Assembly (NCBI GenBank): GCA_002254595.1
Contig: NJEH01000008.1
Span: 1-15,368, forward strand
DNA: 15,368 bases
From: Thermofilum sp. ex4484_15
Lineage (GTDB): Archaea > Thermoproteota > Thermoprotei > Thermofilales > EX4484-15
Direction: 5' to 3'
Numbering within the stretch: the stretch's first letter is position 1; each line of letters begins with the position of its first letter. Made by a program: the position numbers and the translations under genes. Shown piece after piece: positions 1 to 5,241 of this stretch. The notes under the pieces were generated by a model. That model made no database searches. It had not been told where the DNA came from and saw nothing but the letters and a program-made list of their open reading frames with translations.

Positions 1-86
1 TTTACTTTACCTTCCTCATCGAGCAGAAATTCCCCTAAGACGCAATCGATTAAATAATACCTACTTTTCCTCATTTCGTTCTTCAT
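1..86 (-). CDS. N-terminal part of a probable Nop5/Nop56 C/D-box RNP core protein (partial)
   Basis: The reading frame opens at an ATG at 86 (a second in-frame ATG is at 74) and runs off the left edge of the window, so only about 28 codons are visible. They include YLIDCVLGEFLLDEEGKV, which resembles the start of archaeal Nop5 proteins (a beta strand, then a V-x-G-x-F-x-x-D-E-x-G pattern). In the family, this N-terminal domain binds fibrillarin, and the whole protein bridges L7Ae and the guide RNA in 2'-O-methylation complexes. A T/A-rich element at about 99-107 would place a transcript start near 77, which favours the ATG at 74 as a nearly leaderless start. The gene follows rnz on the same strand. 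Family assignment rests on one short motif, so it is tentative. Confidence 0.5.
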   Translation of the reverse strand, partial: MKNEMRKSRYYLIDCVLGEFLLDEEGKV

Positions 87-98
87 ATCCTACTAATT

Positions 99-107
99 TA
101 TTTAAAA
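99..107 (-). promoter_or_regulatory. TATA-like element ahead of the Nop5-like gene
   Basis: On the minus strand this reads TTTTAAATA. It lies about 25-30 nt upstream of the ATG at 74, the spacing expected for an archaeal TATA box and a leaderless or near-leaderless transcript. It sits in an A/T-rich gap after the end of rnz. Confidence 0.35.
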
Positions 108-138
108 TTATCGTCTCTCACATTAGTTAGACGGAGAG

Positions 139-1050
139 TTAAACCTTTATTCTTAACCAATCTTCAGCTACCATTACCTCACCTTCAAACGATAATTTAG
201 CCTCTGAAAGTAGTTCTCCCTCTTTTCCTTCATATCTTGGACTTATATGTACTAAAATTAATTTCTTCGCATCGGCAAAGGAAGCTATCTCGCCGGCTTC
301 TAATGCCGTAGTATGACCGTTCTCCATAGCTTTTAGGTAATGCCTAGAGCTGAAAGTAGCCTCGTGGATTAGTAAATCTGCCCCTAAGGCTGCCCACATG
401 AGCTTAGAGTAAGGCCTAGTATCACCACTATATATTATTTTGACTCCCCTCCTTTTACCCTCTGTTACCTGGAAAGGTTTAATTATCCTGCCGTTAGATA
501 ACTTTACACATATACCTCTTTGAAGTTCCTTCCATAAAGGTCCTTTAGGTACCCCTAATTTAATGGCCCTCTCCGGTAGGAATCTACCGGGCCTATCTGC
601 CTCCTCCAATACGTAGGCGTAACAAGGTACTGTATGCTTCACTTTAACAGCTATTACCCTATAGTCCCTCCCCTCTAGGACAGTGATCCGCTCGCCCTCC
701 AACTCCAAGACTTTAATCCCGTAACCTACCTCGTGATAGGTCATGTAAAGGTTTTCGTTAACGAATTTCATAATACCTTTAGGTCCTATAAGGGTTAATT
801 CCTTATTTCTCCCTAATAAGTCCAAAGACATAAGTAGTCCCGGTAACCCTAGTACGTGATCGCCGTGTAAATGGGAGATGAAGACCTTAAGCTCCCTATT
901 TACTCCTAATCCGCCCCAAGTAAAACCGTTTTGGCATCCCTCTCCACAATCGAAGAGCAGTATCTCCCCTTCCCTCCTTACGGCTATGGAAACGGTTTTC
1001 CTCTTCCTAGTGGGCATAACGCCTCCACTACCTAGGAATATTACCTCCAT
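139..1050 (-). CDS. rnz: Ribonuclease Z (tRNA 3' processing endonuclease), short form
   Basis: This 303-residue metallo-beta-lactamase enzyme removes 3' trailers from tRNA precursors in the cytoplasm. The zinc motif HLHGDH is at 60-65 (H60, H62, D64, H65), with further ligands at H139, D210 in YSGDT and H268 in LVHISPRY. The GHTTA motif (H246) and the IHEATF segment (229-) are also typical. GVPKGPLWKELQRG at about 166-179 is the flexible arm (exosite) used to grip the tRNA elbow. The length matches the short bacterial/archaeal form. The start overlaps the end of the upstream methylase by 10 nt and has GGTGAGG at 1059-1065, eight bases before the ATG, so it is the last gene of the 3724-139 operon. 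All three tRNA genes here encode CCA, so trailer cleavage would have to leave CCA intact. Identification is firm. Confidence 0.95.
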   Translation of the reverse strand: MEVIFLGSGGVMPTRKRKTVSIAVRREGEILLFDCGEGCQNGFTWGGLGVNRELKVFISHLHGDHVLGLPGLLMSLDLLGRNKELTLIGPKGIMKFVNENLYMTYHEVGYGIKVLELEGERITVLEGRDYRVIAVKVKHTVPCYAYVLEEADRPGRFLPERAIKLGVPKGPLWKELQRGICVKLSNGRIIKPFQVTEGKRRGVKIIYSGDTRPYSKLMWAALGADLLIHEATFSSRHYLKAMENGHTTALEAGEIASFADAKKLILVHISPRYEGKEGELLSEAKLSFEGEVMVAEDWLRIKV

Positions 1051-2084
1051 GGCTCTTTCCTCACCATTATTATCTCCCTTATGAGCCCACTATGTATCTT
1101 TACCCTATGTCTTTCAGCGACCTTAAGGTCTTTCGGCAATTTAAAGGTCCTATCAATTAACGAGACAGGGATTACTACTACTGCGCAACCCTTATCCTTT
1201 AAGAGGTATCTTACTAAGGAGGGGAGGCGAGAGAATATTTCATTAGGGTTTCTACCGTGAGTAGAGGAAGTCCTCCCGTAAGGGGGATCGGTGATTAGTT
1301 TATCCGCCGATTTAGCTCTTAAAGGTATGTTAAAGGCATCCGCCCTTACTGTACCTATTACCTGTACCTCATAATACTTAAGGTTCCTTAACCCTCCCCT
1401 TACCATCCTCTTATCTATATCTATTCCCAATAGATTCGCCCCTACTAGCCCGGCTTCTATTAGTATAGACCCAGTACCGAAGAAAGGATCTACTACTAAT
1501 TCCCCCTCCTTGACCCTGGCGATATTTACTAGTGCTCTCGCTAACCTAGGGTCGAAGGAACTAGGATGGAAGAACGGCTTCTTCCTCGCTCTCCTATTTT
1601 CATACCCCCCTCTATTGCCTTCAGCTATTAACGGGCCGAAGAGGAATTTATCCGTAATTACCCCTACTAACTTTACCTTAGGGTTAGTGAGGTTTACTTT
1701 TACTCCCTCCCTTCTAACGATTATCTCCCCTAGAATCCTCTCAAGTTGCGGGCTAGCTAAGTCGTCTATTCTGCGATTACCCACCCTCCTAACCCTCACG
1801 GCTATACTACGTCCTCTTAGCTCTGAAAGGTCTAAAGATTTAAGGTTCTCAGTTATCGTTTTCAATTCAGGTTCGCATACTAACCACTCTTTACAACAGA
1901 AGTGTAGCATGCTACATCGTTTTGCCAAAAGAGTGCATGGATCCTCCTCGGTCTTAATCCTCATAACTTGAGGTAATACCTCTAGTACTTCATAATGGAT
2001 ACCTAAAGCCTCAAGAGCTCCCATTACTTCAGCATAAGGTAAAGTAGCATGTTCGCCCGAAAGTAGAAGGAAGTAATTACCCAT
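1041..2084 (-). CDS. trmG10: tRNA (guanine-10-N2) methyltransferase, Trm-G10/Trm11 type (THUMP plus methylase)
   Basis: This 347-residue protein belongs to the archaeal family (COG1041) that converts G10 of tRNA to N2-methyl or N2,N2-dimethylguanosine using S-adenosylmethionine. The N-terminal half (about 50-165) fits a ferredoxin-like plus THUMP tRNA-binding module. The C-terminal half is a Rossmann-fold methylase with SAM motif I DPFFGTG at 199-205, an acidic GIDID loop near 229-233 and the catalytic TDPPYG at 265-270, which is diagnostic of N2-guanine methylation. The spacing to the upstream coiled-coil gene is 14 nt, with a weak AAGG before the ATG. It overlaps rnz downstream. The clustered cysteines at 56, 68, 69 and 75 in the N-terminal region are a local peculiarity. 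All three tRNAs in the window have G at position 10. Confidence 0.9.
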   Translation of the reverse strand: MGNYFLLLSGEHATLPYAEVMGALEALGIHYEVLEVLPQVMRIKTEEDPCTLLAKRCSMLHFCCKEWLVCEPELKTITENLKSLDLSELRGRSIAVRVRRVGNRRIDDLASPQLERILGEIIVRREGVKVNLTNPKVKLVGVITDKFLFGPLIAEGNRGGYENRRARKKPFFHPSSFDPRLARALVNIARVKEGELVVDPFFGTGSILIEAGLVGANLLGIDIDKRMVRGGLRNLKYYEVQVIGTVRADAFNIPLRAKSADKLITDPPYGRTSSTHGRNPNEIFSRLPSLVRYLLKDKGCAVVVIPVSLIDRTFKLPKDLKVAERHRVKIHSGLIREIIMVRKEPWR

Positions 2085-2098
2085 TGGTAACCTTATTT

Positions 2099-3022
2099 CT
2101 ACTCTTTACTGCTACCTATTAAATTAAACTCTACCAGTAGCTTAAACTCGTCAAGCGATAACCTTTCTCCTCTCTTATACTTATCGTATATTTCCTCGGC
2201 TTTCCTCCTCAACTCCTTCCTCCTTTCATTTAAAGCTAACGAAATCTTCTTAGCCTTAAGTAATAATGATACCCTGCGTATTTCCTCTACTATTTCTTTC
2301 CTCCTATTCCTTAACTTTATATAAGTTGAATGTCTCTCATCCGCTTTAGCTTTTACCTCATCCCTCTCTAGCATTTTCTCCTTTATCTTTTCATTTAATT
2401 CCTCTATCCTCTTCTTTAACTCCTTAATCATATCTAAATCCTTCATAGAACTTTCGTATAATTCCCTCATTTCACTTCTTATATTATTTAATAAATCTGT
2501 TAATTCACCTATACGTTTTCTAAAATATTCTATTTTCTCTTCGTACTCTCTTAATTTTGATAATTTAGCTATTTTAACCTCTAATCTGCTGATTTTCTCT
2601 ATATATATCTTCTCCCTTTCAAGTGGTAAGGATGATGTCTGGTATTCCCACTCTAACTTCTCCAGTTCTTCCTTTAATTCCTCTAAACCTTTACGAACTC
2701 CTATTCCGCTCTTTAACTCTTTAGAAGCTTTAATTAATGTTTTTATCTCCTTCTTTAACTGTCTTAACTCCTCTTTTACCTTCTCCTTTAGTTGCTTCCT
2801 CTCCATTAGTGTACTTACTTTCCTCCTCCTCTTCTCCCTTAACTCCTTCAATCTTTGAACTAAGTTCCTAGCTTCATTCTTCATCTCCCTAATTTCCTTA
2901 GAAAGTTCCCTTAACCTTTCGTTAAATTCATCCCTTAAGTTCCTCTGTTTTAAAGCCTCCTCCTCTACCCTCCTTAACTCCTCCTGTAACCTCTTAAGTT
3001 CCTCCATTTCTTCTAGGGCCAT
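2099..3022 (-). CDS. Archaeal coiled-coil protein, COG1340-like, function unknown
   Basis: This is a 307-residue, extremely charged protein made almost entirely of heptad-patterned Glu/Lys/Arg/Leu helices (about 1-275), with no membrane segment and no Cys or Trp-rich catalytic domain. The C-terminal part, EEIYDKYKRGERLSLDEF followed by a short hydrophobic tail, matches the ending I associate with the widespread archaeal coiled-coil family COG1340, which lacks an assigned biochemical function. The start ATG at 3022 follows the upstream acdB stop by 9 nt, and the next gene begins 14 nt after its end, so it is an interior operon gene. Its neighbours are tRNA-processing enzymes, which suggests but does not show an RNA-related scaffolding role. 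Similarity to SMC-like coiled coils is only compositional. Confidence 0.75.
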   Translation of the reverse strand: MALEEMEELKRLQEELRRVEEEALKQRNLRDEFNERLRELSKEIREMKNEARNLVQRLKELREKRRRKVSTLMERKQLKEKVKEELRQLKKEIKTLIKASKELKSGIGVRKGLEELKEELEKLEWEYQTSSLPLEREKIYIEKISRLEVKIAKLSKLREYEEKIEYFRKRIGELTDLLNNIRSEMRELYESSMKDLDMIKELKKRIEELNEKIKEKMLERDEVKAKADERHSTYIKLRNRRKEIVEEIRRVSLLLKAKKISLALNERRKELRRKAEEIYDKYKRGERLSLDEFKLLVEFNLIGSSKE

Positions 3023-3031
3023 GGAACGACC

Positions 3032-3724
3032 CTAACTTACGATAATTCTCGCATCTATTACTTTGGCGCCTTTCTCATATACGAACACGGGATTTAAGTC
3101 CATTTGACTTATTACCTTAAGCTCCTCTACCATCCTAGAAACCTTCAATATTATGTCCACGAGGCTATCTATATCCGCTGGTTTCTGCCCTCTATAACCC
3201 ATAAGTATTGGATATCCTTTAATATCCTTGATCATGTCCTTAGCATCATCTACGGTTAAGGGGGTAATCCTAAAGGATACGTCCTTAAGTACCTCTACGA
3301 AAACCCCCCCTAATCCGAACATTACGGCATGGCCGAATTGCGGATCCTTAATGCAACCTACTATCGTTTCTATACCTTGGGGGGCCATTTCCTGTATTAA
3401 CATCCCATATATCCTAGCGTTCGGCTTATATTTCTTGACGTTCTCTATAATCTTCCTAAAGCACTTCCTAACTTCCTCCTCATTTTTCACCCCTACTATA
3501 ACGCCTCCCGCATCAGATTTGTGTAATATATCTGGGGATACTATCTTCATTACTATCGGGAAACCTATTCTCTTAGCCTTCTCTACGGCCTCATCTTCAT
3601 CCTTAGCTACGTCAAAAATGGTGACCGGTATGCCGTAAGAAGCGCATATTCTCTTAGATTCCGGCTCCAAGAGCACCTTTCTCCCTTCCTTCCTCGCTTT
3701 CTCTATTATTTCTAAGGGTTCCAA
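3032..3724 (-). CDS. acdB: ADP-forming acetyl/acyl-CoA synthetase, beta (ATP-grasp) subunit
   Basis: This 230-residue protein is the size of the separate beta subunit of archaeal ADP-forming acetyl-CoA synthetase, which makes ATP from acyl-CoA, ADP and phosphate at the end of fermentation of sugars, amino acids or peptides. ATP-grasp features are visible: FPIVMKI with K60, SPDILHKSDAGGV (63-75), GLGGVFVEVLKDVSFRI (137-153), DLNPV (209-213) and DARI near the end. H68 in LHKS may be the phosphorylated or relay histidine. The start is TTG at 3724: no ATG or GTG exists in frame before an upstream TGA, and the family consensus begins here. GGTGATCC at 3726-3733, a perfect match to the 16S 3' end, lies just before it. 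The alpha subunit (CoA-binding and ligase) is not in the window, so the partner must be elsewhere. It heads the operon. Confidence 0.88.
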   Translation of the reverse strand: MEPLEIIEKARKEGRKVLLEPESKRICASYGIPVTIFDVAKDEDEAVEKAKRIGFPIVMKIVSPDILHKSDAGGVIVGVKNEEEVRKCFRKIIENVKKYKPNARIYGMLIQEMAPQGIETIVGCIKDPQFGHAVMFGLGGVFVEVLKDVSFRITPLTVDDAKDMIKDIKGYPILMGYRGQKPADIDSLVDIILKVSRMVEELKVISQMDLNPVFVYEKGAKVIDARIIVS

Positions 3725-3725
3725 A

Positions 3726-3733
3726 GGATCACC
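3726..3733 (-). promoter_or_regulatory. Ribosome binding site deciding the TTG start of acdB
   Basis: On the minus strand GGTGATCC is fully complementary to the conserved archaeal 16S rRNA 3' end. It is followed by one T and then TTG. It is the strongest such site in the window and supports TTG at 3724 as the true initiation codon. Confidence 0.7.
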
Positions 3734-3777
3734 CTTCCTCTCCCCTAGAATCCCTCATCCTTCCAATCGCATTCTCG

Positions 3778-3785
3778 TATATAAA
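3778..3785 (-). promoter_or_regulatory. TATA box for the acdB-coiled coil-trmG10-rnz operon
   Basis: The minus strand reads TTTATATA, a near-consensus archaeal TATA element. Initiation about 25 nt downstream would be near 3755, giving a leader of roughly 30 nt that contains the GGTGATCC site. It is the only good promoter between moaB and rnz, consistent with one four-gene transcript. Confidence 0.6.
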
Positions 3786-3852
3786 CCTTGGCTAACTTTA
3801 CTTATACCTCCCGACCCCTTTAGGTACCTCAAAATTCGGTTAATCTTCCCCT

Positions 3853-4380
3853 TTAATCCCTTAATTTAAGTAAGTATAGCAAGTGCGGTAAGAGCGGCCC
3901 TATTAACATATTGATGGCTAATTTTACGGCATTAACGGAACCCGGTAAGCAAAAGATAACCTTATCCCTACTAATACCCGCTATAGCTCGTGATAATATA
4001 GCTAAGCTACCTACTTCTCGATAACTCAAGTACCTAAATATCTCACCGAAACCAGGTAATATTTTATCTAATAGAGGAGTTACGGCCTCTATAGTTACGT
4101 CGTCACTAGTAAGGCCGGTTCCCCCTATCGTTATTATTATATCTATTTTACTATCATCTATTAACCTCCTTATTTCATCTCTTATCCTGCTTACTTCGTC
4201 CGGTAGGATTTTCCTAATTACTACGTTATGTCCTAAATTCCTTAATTCACGCTCTGCTATATCTCCGGATGGATCGTTTACCTGAAGTCCCCTCATTAAG
4301 TCATTGTATCTAGAAGTACTTATAGTTAAAATAGCGAAATTCGCCTTATCGCGGTAAACTTTACCCCTATCCCCTTCGAT
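3853..4380 (-). CDS. moaB: MoaB/MogA family molybdopterin (tungstopterin) cofactor biosynthesis protein, non-canonical start
   Basis: MoaB-family proteins adenylylate molybdopterin before metal insertion. The core is clear: DPSGD, the GGTGLTSDD loop, PGFGEIFR, SRAIAGI and a CLPGS segment, all in the right order. The first ATG (4296) cuts off the first beta strand. Upstream in the same frame (4297-4341) the DNA encodes NFAILTISTSRYNDL, which matches the N-terminus of MoaB proteins, so the gene must start earlier. From 4297 back through the tRNA to about 4510 the frame is open but has no ATG, GTG or TTG. I put the end at 4380 (ATC, with GGGGAG four bases before it) as the most plausible start; CTG at 4390-4392 is another option. 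This gives about 175 residues, normal for the family. The gene begins some 25 nt after tRNA-Arg and is probably cotranscribed with it. Family is firm, the exact start is not. Confidence 0.8.
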   Translation of the reverse strand: MEGDRGKVYRDKANFAILTISTSRYNDLMRGLQVNDPSGDIAERELRNLGHNVVIRKILPDEVSRIRDEIRRLIDDSKIDIIITIGGTGLTSDDVTIEAVTPLLDKILPGFGEIFRYLSYREVGSLAILSRAIAGISRDKVIFCLPGSVNAVKLAINMLIGPLLPHLLYLLKLRD

Positions 4381-4404
4381 AGGACTCCCCAGCGTTAAGT
4401 AGAT

Positions 4405-4482
4405 TGGCGGGCCCGCGGGGATTTGAACCCCGGACCTGCGGCTTAGGAGGCCGCCGCCCCATCCTGGCTGGGCTACGGGCCC
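4405..4482 (-). tRNA. tRNA-Arg (anticodon CCT), CCA encoded
   Basis: The cloverleaf folds without gaps. The acceptor is GGGCCCG with CGGGCCC, the D stem is GCCC with GGGC, and the anticodon stem GCGGC/GCCGC encloses loop CTCCTAA, giving anticodon CCT (reads AGG). The T stem is CGGGG/CCCCG with loop TTCAAAT, followed by discriminator G and encoded CCA (4405-4407). No intron is present. A TTTTTATA element at 4507-4514 lies about 28 nt ahead of the mature 5' end. The moaB reading frame begins shortly downstream. Confidence 0.95.
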
Positions 4483-4506
4483 GAGATCATATATTATTCT
4501 AAATAA

Positions 4507-4514
4507 TATAAAAA
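4507..4514 (-). promoter_or_regulatory. TATA box for tRNA-Arg (and probably moaB)
   Basis: The minus strand reads TTTTTATA in an A/T-rich tract, centred about 28 nt upstream of the mature tRNA 5' end. No separate promoter is evident in the short gap between tRNA and moaB, so this one probably serves both. Confidence 0.5.
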
Positions 4515-4540
4515 TTTCCGCATGAAAAATAATCGAAGTA

Positions 4541-4575
4541 ATTAAGCTAATTGCTTAATGCTCTTAAAGCATTAA
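4541..4575. repeat. Two interlocked inverted repeats in the archease promoter
   Basis: ATTAAGC (4541-4547) pairs with GCTTAAT (4553-4559) across 5 nt. TTAATGCT (4555-4562) pairs with AGCATTAA (4568-4575) across 5 nt. The two dyads share TTAAT. They sit between the divergent tRNA-Arg and archease genes, and the right arm overlaps the A/T-rich segment (4571-4578) in the position of an archease TATA box. This could be an operator; the binding protein is unknown. Confidence 0.45.
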
Positions 4576-4613
4576 TATCGTTAACCCAGATTTAGTATCA
4601 TAGGTGAATATTA

Positions 4614-5042
4614 ATGGGCAAATTCGAATTCCTGGATCATCCCTCGGACGCTTATATAGCTGCTTACGGTAGGGATCTAAAGGAAGCCTTCGAAAACGCG
4701 GCTTTAGCTATGTTCGAGGTTATGACTGATACCAAATCCGTTAAACCGGTGAGGAAGGTTGAGATAAGGGTTAATGGATATGATTTACTTTCATTACTCT
4801 ATAACTGGCTTGAAGCCCTACTCTACCATTACGGCGTTCAAAACCTAGTGTTCTCGAAATTTAAAGTGAATTACATTAAGAAGGAGCGTGATGCTTACGT
4901 ACTTAAAGGGGAAGCTTGGGGGGAGGAATTTGATCCATCTCGGCATGAAGCTAGGGTAGAGGTAAAGGCAGTTACCTATTCCCTAATGGAAGTGAAGGAG
5001 GGGAGGGGGGGCATTATCTTAAAGTTTGTACTAGACATATAG
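4614..5042 (+). CDS. Archease, activator of RtcB RNA ligase
   Basis: Archease is a small cofactor protein that speeds guanylylation and turnover of the RtcB tRNA ligase. This 142-residue copy has the normal length and layout: an N-terminal FLDHPSDAYI segment (usually DHTADI-like) with D8, H9 and D12, then the AFENAALAMFEVM helix (25-37), a central YNWLEALLY helix (63-71), the FDPSRHEARVEVKAVTY block (106-122) and the terminal D141 that completes the metal site. Replacement of the usual T-A by P-S within the first motif is a minor deviation. GGTGA at 4603-4607 precedes the ATG by six bases, fixing the start. RtcB follows 200 nt downstream, separated by an antisense tRNA. The stop codon abuts the CCA end of that tRNA without a gap. 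Confidence 0.92.
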   Translation: MGKFEFLDHPSDAYIAAYGRDLKEAFENAALAMFEVMTDTKSVKPVRKVEIRVNGYDLLSLLYNWLEALLYHYGVQNLVFSKFKVNYIKKERDAYVLKGEAWGEEFDPSRHEARVEVKAVTYSLMEVKEGRGGIILKFVLDI

Positions 5043-5128
5043 TGGCGCCGGGGGTGGGATTTGAACCCACGACCACCCGGTTAACAGCCGGGTGCTTTAG
5101 GCCCTTCTACCCGCTGAGCTACCCCGGC
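5043..5128 (-). tRNA. tRNA-Asn (anticodon GTT) with a 10-nt D-arm insertion, probable intron; CCA encoded
   Basis: The acceptor is GCCGGGG with CCCCGGC, the anticodon stem CCCGG/CCGGG encloses CTGTTAA (anticodon GTT, 5083-5085), and the T arm GTGGG-TTCAAAT-CCCAC is standard, with discriminator G and encoded CCA (5043-5045). Between D loop and D-stem 3' strand are ten extra bases. Removing AAGGGCCTAA (5097-5106) restores GTAGAGC, so that D stem GCTC pairs with GAGC and the length becomes the usual 76 including CCA. Around it, GGGT of exon 1 can pair with GCCT of the insert (two G-C and two G-T pairs), leaving 3-nt bulges AGA and AAA. Cuts after their second bases yield exactly the canonical tRNA. 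This looks like a relaxed bulge-helix-bulge. An unusual D arm or a defective gene remains possible. Confidence 0.85.
5097..5106 (-). other. Candidate 10-nt tRNA intron at position 22/23 or 23/24 of tRNA-Asn
   Basis: The segment AAGGGCCTAA interrupts an otherwise canonical D arm. The potential 4-bp exon-intron helix (GGGT with GCCT) and the two 3-nt bulges fit splicing by the archaeal tRNA endonuclease, although the outer helix is only two base pairs. Because A residues flank the insert, its limits could shift by one base. Ten bases would be near the lower limit for archaeal tRNA introns as I know them. Confidence 0.5.
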
Positions 5129-5150
5129 GTATGTAATATCTGCTTACTCC

Positions 5151-5160
5151 TCTAAAAAAG
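5151..5160 (-). promoter_or_regulatory. TATA-like element for tRNA-Asn
   Basis: The minus strand reads CTTTTTTAGA, centred about 28 nt upstream of the mature 5' end at 5128, the same spacing as for the tRNA-Arg gene. Confidence 0.45.
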
Positions 5161-5168
5161 TTAACTTA

Positions 5169-5198
5169 ACTTAATTAAAGAGTATAAGTTAATTAAGT
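5169..5198. repeat. 10-bp inverted repeat overlapping the rtcB promoter
   Basis: ACTTAATTAA (5169-5178) and TTAATTAAGT (5189-5198) form a perfect dyad separated by ten bases, AGAGTATAAG, that contain a TATA-like TATAAG. Spacing between arm centres is 20 nt, two helical turns, as expected for a dimeric regulator. The dyad lies between divergent tRNA-Asn and rtcB. A repressor that covers the TATA element is a reasonable inference. Confidence 0.45.
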
Positions 5199-5241
5199 AG
5201 GAGCTCTAAGATTAGGCATGGGTTATAGAGGTGATTAAATA

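Noticed and set aside
3228..3638. 136-codon open frame on the plus strand
   Set aside because: It lies wholly inside acdB in antisense, has no family features and reflects codon bias of the real gene.
5043..5128. tRNA-Asn as a decayed pseudogene
   Set aside because: Acceptor, anticodon and T arms pair perfectly, CCA is encoded and a TATA-like element is in place; only the ten-base insert departs, in a pattern that fits splicing.
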